Source: Echinostoma caproni
Taxonomy: Eukaryota > Platyhelminthes > Trematoda > Plagiorchiida > Echinostomatidae
Assembly (NCBI GenBank): GCA_900618425.1
Contig: UZAN01042473.1
Location: 29,107-39,250 of the forward strand
Length of the DNA stretch: 10,144 nucleotides
Reading direction: 5' to 3'
The notes under the pieces were generated by a model. The model searched no databases. It saw nothing but the letters and a program-made list of their open reading frames with translations, and had not been told where the DNA came from. This document shows positions 1-9,200 of the stretch, piece by piece. Each line of letters starts with the position of its first letter. The stretch's first letter is position 1. The translations under genes were made by a program, and so were the position numbers.

Positions 1-1
1 T

Positions 2-886
2 AGGAATCGTCGTATGCAGTCGTCTTTGAGTCAGAAATTCTCGATGCCTATGATCTATGCTTGAAGATTTGGGTCGTATCCGAGTCTTCCTTGCCGCATA
101 TGGTGCTTTCAGAAGTGTGAGTTCGTGAACTAGAGTCGATTCGTGATCCCATGTTTCGGGAAATTCTCGCTTCGCCTTCTCGATGGATCGAAAATTCCTT
201 GACTCATGAACATAAGTATTAGGATCTTCTTCGTATTGACCAGGATAATCAGCATTTGAATCCAACCTTACGCGTGACGTACGATTCCCTGCTGTTGTTT
301 TAAATAAAGCACATTGTATCGGATGTGCTTCAATCCAGCTTTGTCTATCGTCATAAGGTGGAGTATCTGGGGGTGAAAGTAATGAATCTGGTGAGCTTTC
401 GATTACTCTTTGTAAGTTGTCTTCAACCGTTAGAGCGTCACTCAACTGCTGAGAGTTTTCACTTACATATGTGAACTGATCTCCATCCGTATTAACCAGA
501 TCAACTGATGGTGTAAATCTATGCGGACTTTCTGGACTAAGGGGACAGAATCCTAAAGGACAAGTTTGCTCCGTACTAGTTTGATTCTTCTCCAAAAACG
601 GCAGTTTTGAAATACAGTGCGTTTGACACTCAAACCAGGGCTGATTTATCACTTTTGAGAGGGACTCGAAGGAAGAAAAATTTGAGAACTGCTTGGTTGG
701 AACCTGTGTCATGAGTGAATGGCAAACATTTCTGGCCTGTTTACCTCTGCCAGGATATATTTGTATCGATTTGGGTTCGGCACGTCCCTTGGCCAAAAGT
801 TTGCATGAAATTGACCCGCGCGCGGACCACGAGAATAGCGTGAACTCGGATTGGTTATGGGATCTGACGGATCCGCATCCGGTTAT
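2..886 (-). CDS. Partial coding exon of an unrecognised protein, running off the left edge
   Basis: On the minus strand this frame has no stop from 952 down to base 2 (317 codons); the nearest in-frame stop is TAA at 953-955. It stays open at the window edge, so the 3' end of the exon is not visible. The only in-frame ATG is at 710-712, with a poor start context (C at -3), so I read this as an internal exon and not a first exon. One splice acceptor is a pyrimidine-rich tract ending in AAG at 887-888, which starts the exon at 886 in phase 0. Another starts it at 651 in phase 1, which matches the donor at 1165. The translation is Ser/Pro-rich with proline-directed sites (SSPDSLLSPPDTPPYDD, 347-397), a Cys cluster near 570-640 and a charged, Arg-rich C-terminal part. 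No domain is recognised. Orientation and composition match the gene to the right, so it is probably the same gene. Confidence 0.68.
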   Translation of the reverse strand, partial: MTGCGSVRSHNQSEFTLFSWSARGSISCKLLAKGRAEPKSIQIYPGRGKQARNVCHSLMTQVPTKQFSNFSSFESLSKVINQPWFECQTHCISKLPFLEKNQTSTEQTCPLGFCPLSPESPHRFTPSVDLVNTDGDQFTYVSENSQQLSDALTVEDNLQRVIESSPDSLLSPPDTPPYDDRQSWIEAHPIQCALFKTTAGNRTSRVRLDSNADYPGQYEEDPNTYVHESRNFRSIEKAKREFPETWDHESTLVHELTLLKAPYAARKTRIRPKSSSIDHRHREFLTQRRLHTTIP

Positions 887-905
887 CTTAGACAGATAAA
901 AAGAT
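884..905 (-). other. Predicted splice acceptor
   Basis: On the minus strand a pyrimidine-rich run (TCTTTTTATCTGTCTAAG) ends in AG at 888-887. It is followed by the open left-edge frame starting ATA in phase 0. The phase does not match the phase-1 donor at 1165, so either another acceptor is used (for example p=651) or another donor pairs with this one. Confidence 0.4.
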
Positions 906-1049
906 ATGCTGCTCTGTGTGGTTTTGTTGTGGACGGCTCGGCATTGTCTTTCTTAGATCTCCTGATATATATTGCTCACAAAGTTTTTCACAGGCTCAAA
1001 TGTACTTCGGCACGATCGGATCGCATTCAAACAGATAATCGATAGTGGC

Positions 1050-1050
1050 N
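1050..1050. other. Second ambiguous base (N), in the presumed intron
   Basis: An isolated N lies between the donor at 1165 and the left-edge exon. It falls in sequence without a convincing frame, so it should not affect the protein. It does mean that local intron length and phase are uncertain. Confidence 0.9.
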
Positions 1051-1159
1051 GGATCACGTGAGCTGCGAGGTATACACAATGGAATTGGGATGTGTACCTA
1101 AATCAAGCTTGTTGGTTGGGTTTTGACGTTCACAAATTTGGTTTTCTATCAAATAATCC

Positions 1160-1166
1160 ACTTACT
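1160..1166 (-). other. Predicted splice donor
   Basis: On the minus strand this reads A|GTAAGT, close to the eukaryotic donor consensus. It lies at the end of a coding-like block and just ahead of an in-frame TGA (1149-1151). It is the best donor seen in the left third of the window. Confidence 0.55.
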
Positions 1167-1391
1167 AATAAGCAAACATGATTCAATCTTATTCCTCTTC
1201 TCGCTCAATCGATCTACCACACCATTTATCGTCCATCTTGGTGTATTGTACAACAACAGCACTCTAAGCCACCGGTCTGTTTCATCGGGCTTTGACCGTA
1301 AAAATGACTGTCTCCTAGTCGGTATTTGTTTGTTGTTATCTTCAGGCACGTATGCGGCGTGTGCAACGTGCGTTAAACATTTTGTGTTTGT
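1166..1391 (-). CDS. Probable exon continuing the same frame after an in-frame TAG
   Basis: Directly after the TAG at 1392-1394, the same minus-strand frame stays open to a TGA at 1149-1151. The peptide looks like real protein, for example KPDETDRWLRVLLLYNTPRW followed by a charged stretch ending in ESCLLI. Just before the TGA is a strong donor, GTAAGT (1160-1165), after the first base of an AGT codon (phase 1). The exon would end at 1166. Possible acceptors for its 5' end are the AG ends just before 1339 (phase 1), 1314 (phase 2), 1307 and 1289 (both phase 0). None is clearly best, so the left-to-right limit given here is the open block and not a proven exon. A phase-1 acceptor at 651 would join it to the left-edge exon. 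A separate small gene is less likely, because there is no ATG in the block. Confidence 0.45.
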
Positions 1392-3574
1392 CTATTTCAT
1401 TTTCGCAATTTGTGCTGCCCCAAACGTGATAGACGGACTTATTGCTTTCAAATTGGATTGAGTTTGTTGAGCCGATCGATGATTATAATCTTTTTTTGGA
1501 TGTCCATTCCAGGAATTGGTTAACCATCGGTGCGCGAGAACCGGCATAGATGAGGTGGAATGGGAGCGGCTAGTCAGTTTATTTAGCACCAAATTCCGTG
1601 CTTCTGTAGCAGAGTTAATCATATTCCGTCTAGTCAGACGGGAGTTGTGCATTTTGGGCTTCCTATTTGATGAACTCTGCAAATCTGAACTGAAATTCCG
1701 ATTTGTGAATGTTTTTATCACCAACCGCGTAGGAATAGAACTGGTTCGTGAAAGGACGGCGTCGTTTGCGTAGTCGAAGGTTTTGCTTGTACCCGGGTCC
1801 CGTAGAATCGAACGATGTTGGTACTTGTCGTTCAACGAGCATAATGAGTGCTCTTTCTCATTCAATGCGAAGGAGGCAACGAAATGTTCCTGCAGCAGAC
1901 TTTTTTGAAGATCCAATGAAGATAGCGATTCCAGATTCCCATCACCTACAGTGAATGGATCTGGTCTTGGTTTGGTAGATGCCACCAGAGTTGTAGTTAC
2001 TTTGGGCGGATGCATTGAATTCTTGATAGAGGGATCATTTGTGCAGGAATATGATGACGAAGATGACATTGCTGGTGGAGGAAGTGAGAGAAAAGCGGAA
2101 TTTCGTATTGCCATGTTTTTAGAAACACAATCCGAATCGGTTTTTAGGGATGAGCCCGGCTCGTCTTCCGATAAACCGACTAGTTTTGGCGGCGAAACGT
2201 CGTACAGCTTGCATAAACTAGCCGGTGTGTTCTGCTCAGTTTCATTGGGTGACGATTCTACATGGATAGCTTCAGACTGTCTCATGGTTGGGCTATGCAC
2301 TGGAGTAACTATGGATTTTTTCTGGCATTGTTGTTTCTCTTCGGATGCACTTACAATAGCGCTGGGCACTTTCTGAATGGAACTGTTTTTTGTTTGTTTA
2401 CTAGGAGTGGATATTGGCCTACGCATACCCTTCGGTGGTAGACAGCTAGGACTCAGTTTTGAGAGAGTGAAATCAGCCGTTTGCGTTCCACGCGATTCGG
2501 ATCGTCTCGTCAATATGGAATGATTTTTGCTCAGGCGTGGTACTGTGATATAATTGTTCGCTTTTGACAAAATCCTAGTATACTTGTTTACTGTGTGTTG
2601 CGAACTGGGCAACAGGTGCTTAGGTTTTGATGACAATGAGGATAAAGTGCCTGATTTACTCCGAATAACTGCACTAAATGCCGAGTCCATTGAAGTACGA
2701 CTGCCTCTGTGATAAAGTGATCCGTTCCGTTTAGGGATAGCGATCAAATAGCACGTTTTCGGTTTAACTGTATTAAGGGAAGAAGATCTGCACGACCATG
2801 TGCGAACACCATTTCTTATAGAATTGTCACTTCTGGTTCGGTACTGTGTGATCCGGGAAACATGAGGTATGAATTGAGTGTTCCTGGTAGTTTGAGAACG
2901 TCTCATATTTGGTTCAGTTTNCCCGCCATATTCCATGGAGGTTTACGGAACTTTGAGTCCTCAATCACCCTACGTCCGCGTTCAGTTCGTCTTTCTTGGC
3001 ACGATTGAATAACCATTATCTGATTAGGCGGAGGCGGTTTGATTTGTGTATTCCTCGTATTTGAATACCGAGATCTGGGACGTGGTAGACTGCACACACG
3101 ACGTCTTTGTAAGCTGTGCAAGCGAGCATCCACATTTTGCATGAACCTAATATCTTTTCTGGGGTGAGATTGAATGCTTGTTGCTGAAAAATGCCGGGGT
3201 GTATATTTACGACACTTTCGGTTCAGTGAGGAATGTGTGCTTCGTCTACTTGTGTTGGACGAATCTTCAAACGGATTCATTTGCCACAAGTTAGGAAAAC
3301 ACGCGGTAATTGTACTGTCCTCGAAGGTCAATGGTTGGGGACTGATTTTGTATGGACTCTGCGAAACTCTGCTATTGAAGAAATCACTTTTTGTTATGGG
3401 TGATTTATCGCGCGATATTTCATGAGAATTTTTTAATACTGATACAGACTCAACAACTTCATATGCCGTTTGTATGTACGGTAGTGTAGAACTCAGACTA
3501 TTTTCCTTATTTTCTGCTTCTTCCGTTGTGGATATAGACGTATTTGACCAGTGAATCGGCATATCACAGCCCAT
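1392..3574 (-). CDS. Large Ser/Arg/Pro-rich, probably disordered protein, broken by a frame change at an N
   Basis: Two overlapping minus-strand frames, 3574-2903 and 2936-1392, meet exactly at the ambiguous base N at 2921. One extra base there joins them into about 727 codons, so I treat them as one coding region. The ATG at 3572-3574 has a good context (G at -3 and G at +4). An in-frame TAG lies just upstream at 3593-3595. A splice acceptor at 3617-3618 could make the first bases 5' UTR. The protein is rich in Ser, Thr, Pro, Arg and Lys, with no membrane segment, signal peptide or folded domain that I recognise. Short motifs are KEN at residues 23-25, RGTQT (LC8-binding type) at about residue 362, a Ser run near 2050-2070, and SSIP (EB1-binding SxIP type) with flanking Arg at about residue 612. 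Many SP/TP sites are scattered through it. These motifs suggest, but do not show, a microtubule or spindle partner. The TAG at 1392-1394 may not be the true end of the gene. Confidence 0.75.
2921..2921. other. Ambiguous base (N) at the frame change
   Basis: The single N sits where the right-hand frame (GCG GGN AAA CTG, reaching TGA at 2903-2905) must give way to the left-hand frame (NAA ACT GAA CCA). The left-hand frame lies two bases on from the right-hand one, so adding one base restores the reading. The likeliest cause is a one-base loss or compressed gap in the assembly, not a natural mutation. Confidence 0.8.
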
Positions 3575-3614
3575 GTCTACGTCGGTCGTTGTCTAACCCA
3601 ATGCAGACGCCGAT

Positions 3615-3632
3615 GACTAAGCAAAAAATGCA
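3615..3632 (-). other. Predicted splice acceptor upstream of the main coding block
   Basis: On the minus strand GCATTTTTTGCTTAG ends at 3617, about 42 bases before the ATG at 3574. If used, the exon starts with a short untranslated stretch, because TAG at 3593-3595 is in frame with the ATG. Alternative AG ends before 3592 (phase 0) and 3576 (phase 1) would let the frame run in from an earlier exon. Confidence 0.35.
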
Positions 3633-3868
3633 ATCCTCTTGGCCGTCCCGATAGGTTTTATCAGCCACAATTAGACGTTCCGTTCAACCGAACTGGTATC
3701 GATCGGATTTAATTGACTTATCACGTGGTCCAACCTAATTATTCATGTTTCTTATACGTAGATGTCCGTTAACTCCAACCAGGCTATTAGCAATAGTATT
3801 CGTCGTTTTTTCTCATTTTCGCTCAGGATGAAAAGCATAGGTTTTGATAGAGACTTTTGATAATCATG

Positions 3869-4111
3869 TTATGGGCAACGACATTTGTCAAAATGTTTAC
3901 ATCTTGTGGAACAAAAGCGGGTAAACCTCATGTCTTTCTGGAATTTTCCTTCAGGAGATGGTATAGGTTGGTGCCCGTCTGTTCTTTTCGCAATCCTCAA
4001 TGAGATCTCGTAACTACTATTGAAACAGGAGAAAAGAATGCGTTTTAACAAATTGTAATATGATAAAAACTGAGTGATTTTCAATTTTTCCGGATCGAAT
4101 TCGAACGTCAT
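3869..4111 (-). CDS. Weak candidate exon or small ORF (80 codons)
   Basis: A minus-strand ATG at 4109-4111 in good context (A at -3) opens 80 codons with a mixed, protein-like composition. It begins MTFEFDPEKLKITQFLSYYN and is Cys/Arg-rich at the end. Inside it is a splice-acceptor-like tract (TTCTTTTCTCCTGTTTCAATAG minus its first bases, ending near 4017), and a donor-like GTAAAC lies at 3895-3900. It could therefore be an upstream exon (about 4013-3901) of the large minus-strand gene. A phase-1 donor at 3900 would fit an acceptor at 3577, but that acceptor has a poor pyrimidine tract. No family is recognised, and chance is a real alternative. Confidence 0.2.
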   Translation of the reverse strand: MTFEFDPEKLKITQFLSYYNLLKRILFSCFNSSYEISLRIAKRTDGHQPIPSPEGKFQKDMRFTRFCSTRCKHFDKCRCP

Positions 4112-5090
4112 TTTAGCTATTTTCTTCTGTTACCGCTTGGAATAAATTAATATTGTCAGTGGTGATGTACTGGGCATTGTTGTTAAGTGAAAGTCAGCAC
4201 CCAAAATACAAATAGAAGCTGACCAGGCTACTGATATTTTGACATTACGGTTCCCTTCACTCCTTCATCCGAACGGGAAACCATGAGGTAACAACCAAAA
4301 GGGGCGCACGAAAGTGTCTGGTTGTAAAACTTGAAACCATATATGGTTCCGAGAAATTCTCATGATTATCTCATTTTGCAATCATTATGTTGATCCGTAC
4401 TTAACGGGAAATTAAGAGCTGATCACATTTGTGAAAGCACCGTTGCTACCACACCCAATAATATGTACACGAAAATTTCACCCATTTCGGATATCTGTAC
4501 TCAGTTGTTAAGACTATTTGAAGTTGCGTCCAGTGGTCCCTTGTTCTTTTACTACCTTAGCTCTGACCTGCTCGCAAAGATACGCAACTGATCCTCAAAC
4601 ATTCTGATTTATTCCGGTATTTCGGACGCAGGACTTTGTAATTAGGAACGAATGCCGCGTAAAATCACAAAATCTCAAAAATTACTGCTATTTTGTCCAT
4701 AGTCATCTTGCTTTAATTCTTTGTTTCATGCACTGATGTGGTTTTCCGATCACGAGCGATCCGCGTACGGTAGTGATTCCTCATGGTCGAAAAGCAACAA
4801 AATTGTAGCATCAAATGATTTTAAAGGTCATTTCTTTACTCAGTCTATAGGTGAGTTCATGCGCTTAAGCTTATGCAAACCACCAAAAACACTGAACTAC
4901 AACGTAGACTGCGTGAATTCTAGTCTCGACTCTAAGAGAACTAGTGTGTCATTTTGTATCTGTTGCCCCCTCCTAGTATCCTTTGACTGTATCAGCCGCA
5001 TTTACCAGGATGCCTCTAAACACCTTACCGCTGTCTGTGTTATAGTCACAGCATACATATACATTTGTCTGTGAGGATCAGAGGGGAACG

Positions 5091-5103
5091 GTGTGTGTGT
5101 GTG
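5091..5103. repeat. Short GT dinucleotide run
   Basis: About six GT units, then GC. It is too short to be notable except as a possible length-variable site. Confidence 0.7.
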
Positions 5104-5930
5104 CACCAAGTGGAGTCCAATCTACACAAGGAATCTACGTGAATTATCTATCTATAATTTCTTGTCACTAATAGTGTCTATAGTTGTAAAATTGAGTATT
5201 CGACCTGGGCCGTTTGGGAACCTGATCACGGTTTGGGTCGGAACCGCTGATGAACCAGTTCACATGCTCATTTTGTCGTATAACATGTTCATAAATATCA
5301 AGGTGCGAAGACCATCCCCTGGCACCCGATCTTAATCCGATGGTACATTTGTAGGATCAGATCAGGGTAAAGTGGATCCGGGGAGGGAATACACATACCT
5401 AGGGGAGTTGAAGACTGCGTCGATGGAGGACTGGGGCGAGGTATCACCAGATGTTTAATAGTGAGCATTATTCGATGGCGAATACTGTTACACCATCAAA
5501 GTTTTGGTGCTCTGCTGTCGCAAGTCTTAGTGAACCGTACGCAAAGAAATCTACTCAGGCAGTACAACCTATGACATCACCTGTGTTTGATTAATGTGTG
5601 TATGTGTATACTCATTGATAAGCTTGCCTCTGTACGAAATGAGTCAACCAATTCCTCGACGGGGTGTCATATGTTCGCATGTTACTGTTTGAACTTTTGA
5701 GAGAACCACGGCAAGTCCAGCATGTAACGCAACGAGGCACTCTGTGGACTTTAGAATATTTGGTGGGGAGTTTTCTCGGACTCACTACTACGCACGTGAC
5801 TCCTCTTGTTTTCCGTTGGATCCTGGAGAATTTGGTGTCATAACTTTCATTGTAAAGGCTTGAAAATTAATTCACCGAAAACATATGTTCGCCTACACTC
5901 AGGCTATACGAGCTCGGTGTGGACCAGCTA

Positions 5931-5948
5931 GAAAGATCTGTCAAATAG
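5931..5948 (+). repeat. Left target-site duplication of SINE copy A (decayed)
   Basis: GAAAG..TGT...AAATAG directly before the element recurs in diverged form at 6211-6232, directly after it. The repeats abut the element limits that were set independently by alignment to copy B. Confidence 0.5.
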
Positions 5949-6210
5949 GGTGGTAGTGGCGCAGTGCTTTAGTCACCGTCACAGACGTACTTTGGACCCT
6001 ATGGTCCGAGGTTCGTGCCTCGCCACTGCCACTGCCATCCGACTATGGTGGTAGGCAGCTTTGCTGTCGTCTGGTTCAATACCACGCCTAACCTATTGGG
6101 GCCCTATACTGTTCACCACTCCAAGTCCCGGGGCTTAGCTTACCGGTTTCCATCACTGAAAAGTAGGTCCTCGTGACTATGGGGTTCGCCCCGTCTGCTG
6201 TTCATCACAC
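5949..6210 (+). mobile_element. tRNA-derived SINE, copy A (near full length)
   Basis: The element has a tRNA-like head (5953-6029) and a tRNA-unrelated body (about 6030-6210). The body aligns with the reverse complement of 9241-9465, including CCGGGGCTTAG (6128-6138), a GGCAGC/GCTGTC hairpin (6054-6068), CCACGCC, and the terminal CTGCTGTTC...CACAC that ends at 6210 in both copies. Decayed direct repeats abut both ends. SINEs of this kind are non-autonomous retrotransposons, transcribed by RNA polymerase III and moved by a partner LINE; no LINE is visible here. I do not recognise a named family. The copy is clearly old, since it differs from copy B at many positions. Confidence 0.82.
5953..6029 (+). 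promoter_or_regulatory. tRNA-like SINE head with RNA polymerase III boxes A and B
   Basis: Box A is TGGCGCAGTGC (5957-5967) and box B is GGTTCGTGCCT (6010-6020), with normal tRNA-like spacing. The acceptor-like stem GTAGTGG/CCACTGC (5953-5959 with 6023-6029) pairs over 7 positions, allowing one G-T. The T-stem CGAGG/CCTCG (6007-6011 with 6018-6022) pairs fully but encloses a 6-base loop. A GGACC/GGTCC hairpin (5994-5998 with 6003-6007) sits where the anticodon arm would be, but with only a 4-base loop. It is therefore a decayed tRNA relic and not a working tRNA gene. Confidence 0.8.
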
Positions 6211-6232
6211 GAAAGTATGTAGTAAAAAATAG
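6211..6232 (+). repeat. Right target-site duplication of SINE copy A (decayed)
   Basis: This is the partner of 5931-5948. It starts GAAAG and ends AAATAG, with an A-rich expansion of about four bases in between. The imperfect match fits an old insertion. Confidence 0.5.
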
Positions 6233-9200
6233 TCTTAGAGATCCTGAAAAACAGAGCATTATGTGACGGACACCTAATTAATACCACATTATTGTCCGAA
6301 TCTCCATTTTGTATTATACAATCTAACACTGAAATATTCGGTGCGTCTTATCCCGACCTATTTTGTACATGGTTCTATCGGCAGGCAAACTCGCAGTTTC
6401 CGAGTGTTTTTATATCAAAGCCCAAGAGACCAAGGACCAGTCTTCTCTCTTCTAAACGTTAGCAGACATAAAAAGGTATTGCATTCCAGCCTCATCACTT
6501 ACTATGACTGTCAGACAGATAGCTTCTGACAAAATGATGCTATCCTTCCTCGTTATCTTACTGTTTCCTAAAGACCGGTAAATAACTTATCATGACTAGT
6601 TTCGTCTGATGTTTTACGCTTTTGGACCTACCGCTTTGCATCAGTTTTCTGATCTGGAAAAAACACAACAATAACAGCAACAGCACATGCTTTAGTCACT
6701 AAGTGAACCCGCTCAAACTTTAATTACACACATAAATATGTACAACATGTATTCATTGACACTGACAGAATCAAACTCTACGTTTGACCATAAAACTAAT
6801 TGAGACATTAGTTTATTCTTTAGTCACGCGGAGTTCGCAATAAATAGATTATATTTTTATCTCTGCATTCTTCGTTGTAACTAGCGGGGGTTGGGTGGGG
6901 TAAAAAGGAGAATCCATTCAACTATTCTTCCTAGTTAACCTGAGTAATCTCCCCCCCCCCCTCGAATCTCATTCTGCGTTCAGTATAATTTGGGCGGACT
7001 CTCTTTCACATAAGGATATCGAATAAGGTGGGATTCCTTGAATCACTCAGCCCATTTCTTCAATGATGCACATCCAGCCCTTGCACAGCCCATTACTACC
7101 GGTAGGTCAACGGATGATTGCCCTTTTTATTGGCGGGAGGGAATCGTACCGGTCATGATGTGTTTCACTTACAATTGTGGCTCTTGTTGCAAAACGGTTG
7201 CATGCGTCTCTTTTTAACCTATATCGAACCGCTACATGAATTGGCTTTGTTTCGCATTGCCTGCCAGCTTTTTTCCCTGTTATCTCGCAAGCATAGGCAG
7301 ACTAACAATAATCACTCCAATAAGTTCCATCGGTTCTCTATGGCACTTGCTTCACAGTGTCCTTCATTTGTGCATTAGCCTTTTTTATTATGAGTGTCTC
7401 GTGATTGAACACCACGCGAAATCTACTTGATCTTTTCATTGACTTGACGGTCCCCGTTACTTTCTTTTATCAGAAAAACCCACCGTTTGAGGTTGGTTTC
7501 TGTAGTTAATGATTTAAGGTTGACACTCGTTCAATTCAAATTGCAGATTATGACTATATTTTGTGATAATCCATTCAAAGCTTGCGCAGTCACATTTGTA
7601 TGAAACAGAATTCACTAAGATCCAGCGGACAGTGAATGAGTCATATGCTTTTATGAGTCGAAAACCACTCTACATCGGTGTGATGTATGGATTATGTTCT
7701 GGAAATTAGCTAAGCGATGTCGTGGCCATGCGCATAGGGGATTTTGCTTACCTTCGGGCAGGGGAGTTTGAGGGCTCGAATCACCTTAGTTCGCACAGTT
7801 CACGTTTCGTGAAGCGGATGCTAATTGCCTCGATAATTGCAGTCGTTAACATCCGAAACTTTATCTTTCTTTACGAGTGCGGTGAGACAATGAACGATTG
7901 TGAAGTCTGAATGCATGCCGACTGAGTGTACCATCTGTGCTACGAGGGCAACAACGGAGCATCGTACAACTCCACTCCCACCGTGTGAGTCATTATTGAT
8001 CATGTGTTGAGATAACTGCTTTGTTACTGGACCACCTTAGACGCATCACACGTGTTCTTGAACCGGTAGCTAATAATATATGAGGTCTACATAGGAAGCC
8101 TTTGTGATAAAATTCGCCGTGTACAGAGCAAATGAGGCGTGAACTGAAAAGCTAGGAATCACAGTAAAGCTGGGTTTCAGCAGTAATTCCAATTCAACTC
8201 GGGTGACAAGTAGTCTGGTTCGAATTGTTTCCAACCGAGTCCCAACCCTGCAGTCCAGCACTGAGATGAGCGAGATGCGATGACCGCAACAAGCTTCAAA
8301 GATGGCTTGTGCTGTTAAGTATATAAGGAAAATAAAAACCGTCTGCTCATTTGACCTGTATATAACATGCTCATAAGCATGCTATCTGGGACGTATACTT
8401 CCCAGATTCGATCCTCAAGGAATCGCAGATTAGATGGGTGAATAAAGCTTAAAAATATGTAAAATATGGACAGATAACGGGTATCAGTGTTATTGTGCTT
8501 TCCTTGTTATTCTTTCTCAACAACATACTTGACATTCACTGGGCCCCCGTTCCCGAATACATTCAAAACTCGCCAATATCACAAGTCTTTAGATGCAAGA
8601 CCTCTCTAAAAGCGCTCTTTTCGAAACAACAGATTTATGATCTTCATAAAATTGCACCTTGTGATAAGCTCCATCCCGTCAAAAGTGTAGAATTCTTACG
8701 AATCGATCAAGTGTGTATAAAACACAGGGTAGCGTGATGATAGAGCTTTGAAATTGGATGAACATTTGAAATTTACAAACTGCAATCATAGCATGTGCCA
8801 AGTGAAAGGTATATTGTCAAATGGATTCCCAAAAATCCTGTTATATCATGGCAATCATTACATTTGTGACCGACCACGGGAAAAAATAGTGAGATAAATC
8901 GCCTGTCTTCGTACTTCAGGCGCTTGCTGAGAAATAAGTTGGCTAGTGAAATCATATAAACCCATGAAAAATGATCGAGAAACCATATGGCGACAAAGAA
9001 GGTAATTGAGACGATCACGGGAAAATGGCAGTGCTTTGATTTGAAGCAAATATCACGTCAGAATTTGCCCCTGATCGGAGCTGTTCAACTGAGAGAAAAC
9101 CTGTAGAAACAGTTAGATTGATATCGAAATGCTGTGCTTGTTTATAAAGTAACGAAGTTTTTCTTAATCAGAGAAAACACATGAGAAAAATGTTCATGGC

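Larger units (their letters stand above)
3617..5948. other. Non-coding stretch, presumed intron or upstream region
   Basis: No reading frame with convincing protein character was found on either strand apart from the weak candidate at 3869-4111. The frames present are short, rich in Cys/Phe/Ile, and lack start or splice context. A short GT run lies at 5091-5103. No promoter element could be assigned with confidence. Confidence 0.6.

Noticed and set aside
303..309. AATAAA polyadenylation signal on the plus strand
   Set aside because: It lies within the minus-strand coding frame, with no plus-strand gene ahead of it.
693..1045. Plus-strand ORFs at 693-899 and 851-1045
   Set aside because: They lie opposite the left-edge minus-strand coding frame, which is far longer and matches the neighbouring gene in composition.
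1123..2376. Plus-strand ORFs opposite the large gene (1123-1461, 1516-1773, 1748-1954, 1951-2376)
   Set aside because: They are antisense shadows of the much longer minus-strand frames. Their products are low in protein character and have no family resemblance.
3557..3574. N-terminal myristoylation signal (protein begins MGCDMP)
   Set aside because: Gly2 and Cys3 fit, but residue 6 is Pro where a small residue such as Ser or Thr is expected.
4721..5074. Plus-strand 117-codon ORF
   Set aside because: It starts at TTG, is Cys/Ile-rich, has no motif and has no splice context. I cannot support a gene.
5247..5253. Hammerhead ribozyme core (CTGATGA), as found in schistosome SINE-like repeats
   Set aside because: There is no following GAAA core and no stems at the right spacing.
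5953..6029. A functional tRNA gene
   Set aside because: The anticodon arm has a 4-base loop, the T loop has 6 bases, and the sequence runs straight into a body shared with copy B. It is a SINE head.
7772..7942. Second possible tRNA-like element on the minus strand: box-A-like TAGCACAGATGG (7931-7942) and box-B-like GATTCGAGCCC (7772-7782)
   Set aside because: The boxes are about 150 bases apart, no acceptor or T stem pairs, and there is no alignment to the SINE at 5949. Chance is likely.
8070..8261. Minus-strand 63-codon ORF
   Set aside because: It is short and without recognisable product or context. It may be part of an interspersed repeat, but I could not show a second copy in the window.
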